64,000 nucleotides of DNA, from contig JADJQN010000003.1 of NCBI GenBank assembly GCA_016712745.1, forward strand, positions 62,001-126,000, read 5' to 3'. The DNA comes from Sandaracinaceae bacterium. Its GTDB lineage: Bacteria; Myxococcota_A; Polyangia; Polyangiales; JADJQN01. Numbering within the stretch: position 1 is the stretch's first letter; the number at the start of each line of letters is the position of its first letter. A program made the translations under genes and the position numbers. Shown piece by piece: positions 62,250 through 64,000 of the stretch. Under the pieces are notes generated by a model, which saw only the letters and a program-made list of their open reading frames with translations, was not told the origin of the DNA and did no database searches.

Positions 62250-64000
62250 GCGCAAGTGGGCAAGGGCTTCTAAATCTGCCGACGCCGGTGCCTGTGATGC
62301 GTTGCGCGGAAGAAGTAAGACCGAGCGGCCGCGTGCGGTCACGATATGCGACGCGTCGACCGCCCCATGTGCGACGCCGAGTTGGTGTAGCGCCTGTAGC
62401 GCCTTTTCGATCGCCTCGAACTGAATGACTGCCGCAGCATCGTATCGCGGATCTTCCAGCCACACTTCATCGTTTGCCTCGTCGATATCAAGCACGAGCT
62501 GAAGATTGGGATGAACTAGGCTCGCAAGCTTCTTCCACCAAGCCCGTTCCTCAGCGTTCGCTTTCACGATACGCACGTTGCGCTCCAGCACCCGGTCGAA
62601 CGCCCTCTCCGCATCGGTTGGATCGACCGGGCGGGCGTAGCGCGCAGCGTTTTGACTTTGCGCGTCGTCCGGTGCAATGCGCGGCGCCGGCTTGTTGAGG
62701 ATCGTCGACGCGTGGCTCACGTCGTCGCTGGATCTCCGTATCGTATTGAGCAAAGCAAGCGCTTCGTCGCAGGAGCTTGGACGCTCCTTTGGATCTTTCG
62801 CGAGAAGACGTGCGATGAAGCCGTCATAGTCGGTGCCCAAGCCTGCGTTCTTTGCGCTCGGTAGCACTGCCGTCTCGTTCAAGTGCTGAGCGACGAAATC
62901 GGGACCTCGAAATGGCAACTCACCGGTCAGCATTCGGTAGGCGATGATGCCAATCGCGTAGAGGTCGGTCCCCGGCATCGGCGTCGTGGACCCTGTGATT
63001 TGTTCCGGTGCCATGTACGCAAGCGTGCCCAGCATTGCGCCGGTCAGCGTCGCACCCACTTCGGTAAGGTGCGCAACGCCGAAGTCTCCGAGCTTTACCG
63101 TGCCCGATGCATCGAAGAAGATGTTCGACGGCTTCACATCCCGATGCACCACGCCGTGCCGATGCACGACCGAGAGCGCCTGGAGCAATGATGAGATCAC
63201 TTGACGCACGAGAGCGCGCGGCAACGGCGCGCTCTCGGTGAAGCGCTCCTCGAGAGTGCCGCCATGCATCAGCTCCATCACGAGATAGGGCCCGCTCACG
63301 TCGAACTCAAACATGCGCACGACGTTCGGATGCTCGAGAACCAGTGCAATGCGCGCTTCACGTGAAAAGCGCGCGAATGCGTCGCGCCCTTTTACTCCAT
63401 CGCCGACGCGCAGCATTTTGATTGCCACGTCACGGTCATAGAGCGCGTCACGCGCCATCACTACGCGGCCGGTGGCTCCGCTGCCCAGTGTTCGCACAAT
63501 GCGGTAGCGACCTAAGAGCCAAGCTTGGTTCTCGTCCTTCTTCTCGCCTTCTTCCGCGCGCGCGAAGTTCGCTTTCACGAATTCGGCGGCGGTCGCGGGC
63601 AGGGTCGCATCGACGTTCCTCAGCAGTTGATAGCGATCGGCCGCCGCGTCGTTCATCTGCAAGAAGACGAGACATGCGACGAGCAAGCGACGCGCCGGCC
63701 CGAGGATCTCCTCACGCTTGATCTGTTGCAGCACTCGTGTCGCGGCCTCGTAACGCGCAAAGCGAAAGAGAATCGTCGCCAAACGCAGCGCAGTCGCATC
63801 GTCGTCCGGCGCTGCTTTCAATTGAGTTTCGTACATCTTGCCGGCTTCTCGCCATTGGCCCGCAGCTTCGAGGCAGCGGCCAGCATCCGCGCGCTCGCCG
63901 CTTTGCTCGTACGCAGCGGCGGCATCTGTGAAGCGCCCCGCAGCTTCGTACAGAGTCGCAGCATCGTGGGCCCGTCCTCGCGCCATCGCGGCTTCGGCCG
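62211..64000 (-). CDS. TPR-linked Ser/Thr protein kinase with C-terminal pseudokinase, 5' end outside window
   Basis: The frame is open to the window edge, so the N-terminus is missing. Visible: TPR-like helices (AATLYEAAGRFTDAAAAYEQ), then a Hanks kinase with GSGATGRV, Lys190 in VAIKML, HRDVKPSN and GDFG (numbered from the Met at 63986). After a linker there is a shorter second kinase-like domain (about 460-591) where the catalytic loop reads VAHGAVDASHIV, lacking the HRD Asp. The first domain should be active; the second looks like a regulatory pseudokinase. Myxobacteria encode many such kinases. Confidence 0.88.
   Translation of the reverse strand, partial: AEAAMARGRAHDAATLYEAAGRFTDAAAAYEQSGERADAGRCLEAAGQWREAGKMYETQLKAAPDDDATALRLATILFRFARYEAATRVLQQIKREEILGPARRLLVACLVFLQMNDAAADRYQLLRNVDATLPATAAEFVKANFARAEEGEKKDENQAWLLGRYRIVRTLGSGATGRVVMARDALYDRDVAIKMLRVGDGVKGRDAFARFSREARIALVLEHPNVVRMFEFDVSGPYLVMELMHGGTLEERFTESAPLPRALVRQVISSLLQALSVVHRHGVVHRDVKPSNIFFDASGTVKLGDFGVAHLTEVGATLTGAMLGTLAYMAPEQITGSTTPMPGTDLYAIGIIAYRMLTGELPFRGPDFVAQHLNETAVLPSAKNAGLGTDYDGFIARLLAKDPKERPSSCDEALALLNTIRRSSDDVSHASTILNKPAPRIAPDDAQSQNAARYARPVDPTDAERAFDRVLERNVRIVKANAEERAWWKKLASLVHPNLQLVLDIDEANDEVWLEDPRYDAAAVIQFEAIEKALQALHQLGVAHGAVDASHIVTARGRSVLLLPRNASQAPASADLEALAHLRSALGRHRAKPTV

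Overview
The window looks like a chromosomal segment of a Myxococcota (former Deltaproteobacteria) lineage, probably uncultivated. This is an inference from gene content. One amidase carries a MYXO-CTERM-like tail and three MopE-type CDGxDNDCDG repeats. Lipoproteins are very numerous, many with Asp/Gly/Ser-rich linkers. HEAT-repeat proteins end in Trp-rich tails. The window also has a bactofilin, a TPR-linked Ser/Thr kinase, a bacterial SRCR protein, a sigma-54-activator-like membrane protein and a b/b' pair in the ATP synthase. There is no sign of phage, IS transposase, rRNA, tRNA or CRISPR. Two genes are broken by frameshift or deletion. Three loci carry GGGGAC/GTCCCC palindromes.

Layout. 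1-5.3 kb: end of a HEAT protein, a secreted-type alpha/beta hydrolase, and a lipoprotein / ABC-F ATPase / glutaredoxin-lipoprotein operon closed by a bidirectional hairpin. 5.4-10.8 kb: a solitary DNA methyltransferase, an L,D-transpeptidase lipoprotein overlapping a low-molecular-weight tyrosine phosphatase, and a membrane sigma-54-activator homologue with a decayed ATPase. 10.9-14.8 kb: a giant lipoprotein of seven Calx-beta-like modules and seven propeller blades. 15-22.5 kb: ligA, a MshEN-GAF-HEAT fusion, and rsmE/prmA. 22.5-28 kb: bactofilin, a peptidoglycan amidase lipoprotein, an SRCR lipoprotein, and a Cpx-like envelope two-component operon whose first gene is frameshifted. 28-32 kb: a REP-like repeat cluster, two small genes, and a periplasmic redox operon (VKOR-thioredoxin, OmpA-like, TlpA-like).

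32-37 kb: the ATP synthase stalk/F1 operon b'-b-delta-alpha-gamma. The beta and epsilon genes sit alone 20 kb away at 57-58.9 kb. Both halves have near-identical TTGACY-17 bp-TAGATM promoter-like sequences. 37-44.8 kb: DUF924, a broken AHSA1 gene with an intact VOC gene, an operon of CDP-glycerol-transferase-like protein, nucleotidyltransferase and a degenerate ABC transporter, a CPBP protease and transaldolase. 45-53.5 kb: PlsC, a YheT-like hydrolase, a hypothetical, a 1410-residue membrane protein and asparaginase I. 53.6-56.8 kb: a fatty-acid hydroxylase followed by a membrane-anchored caspase/legumain-fold protein with an EF-hand, then a vWA lipoprotein. 59-64 kb: two hypotheticals, a GH1 glycosidase lipoprotein and a TPR-kinase-pseudokinase cut by the window edge.

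Much of the window serves the cell envelope: peptidoglycan cross-linking and cleavage, periplasmic disulphide chemistry, envelope stress sensing, surface adhesion-type proteins and a possible phosphodiester-linked glycopolymer. No classical defence island or biosynthetic cluster is evident. The more unusual candidates are the hydroxylase/caspase-like pair, the decayed sigma-54 activator, the split ATP synthase with paired promoters and an alpha-subunit insertion, and the GGGGAC palindrome family.
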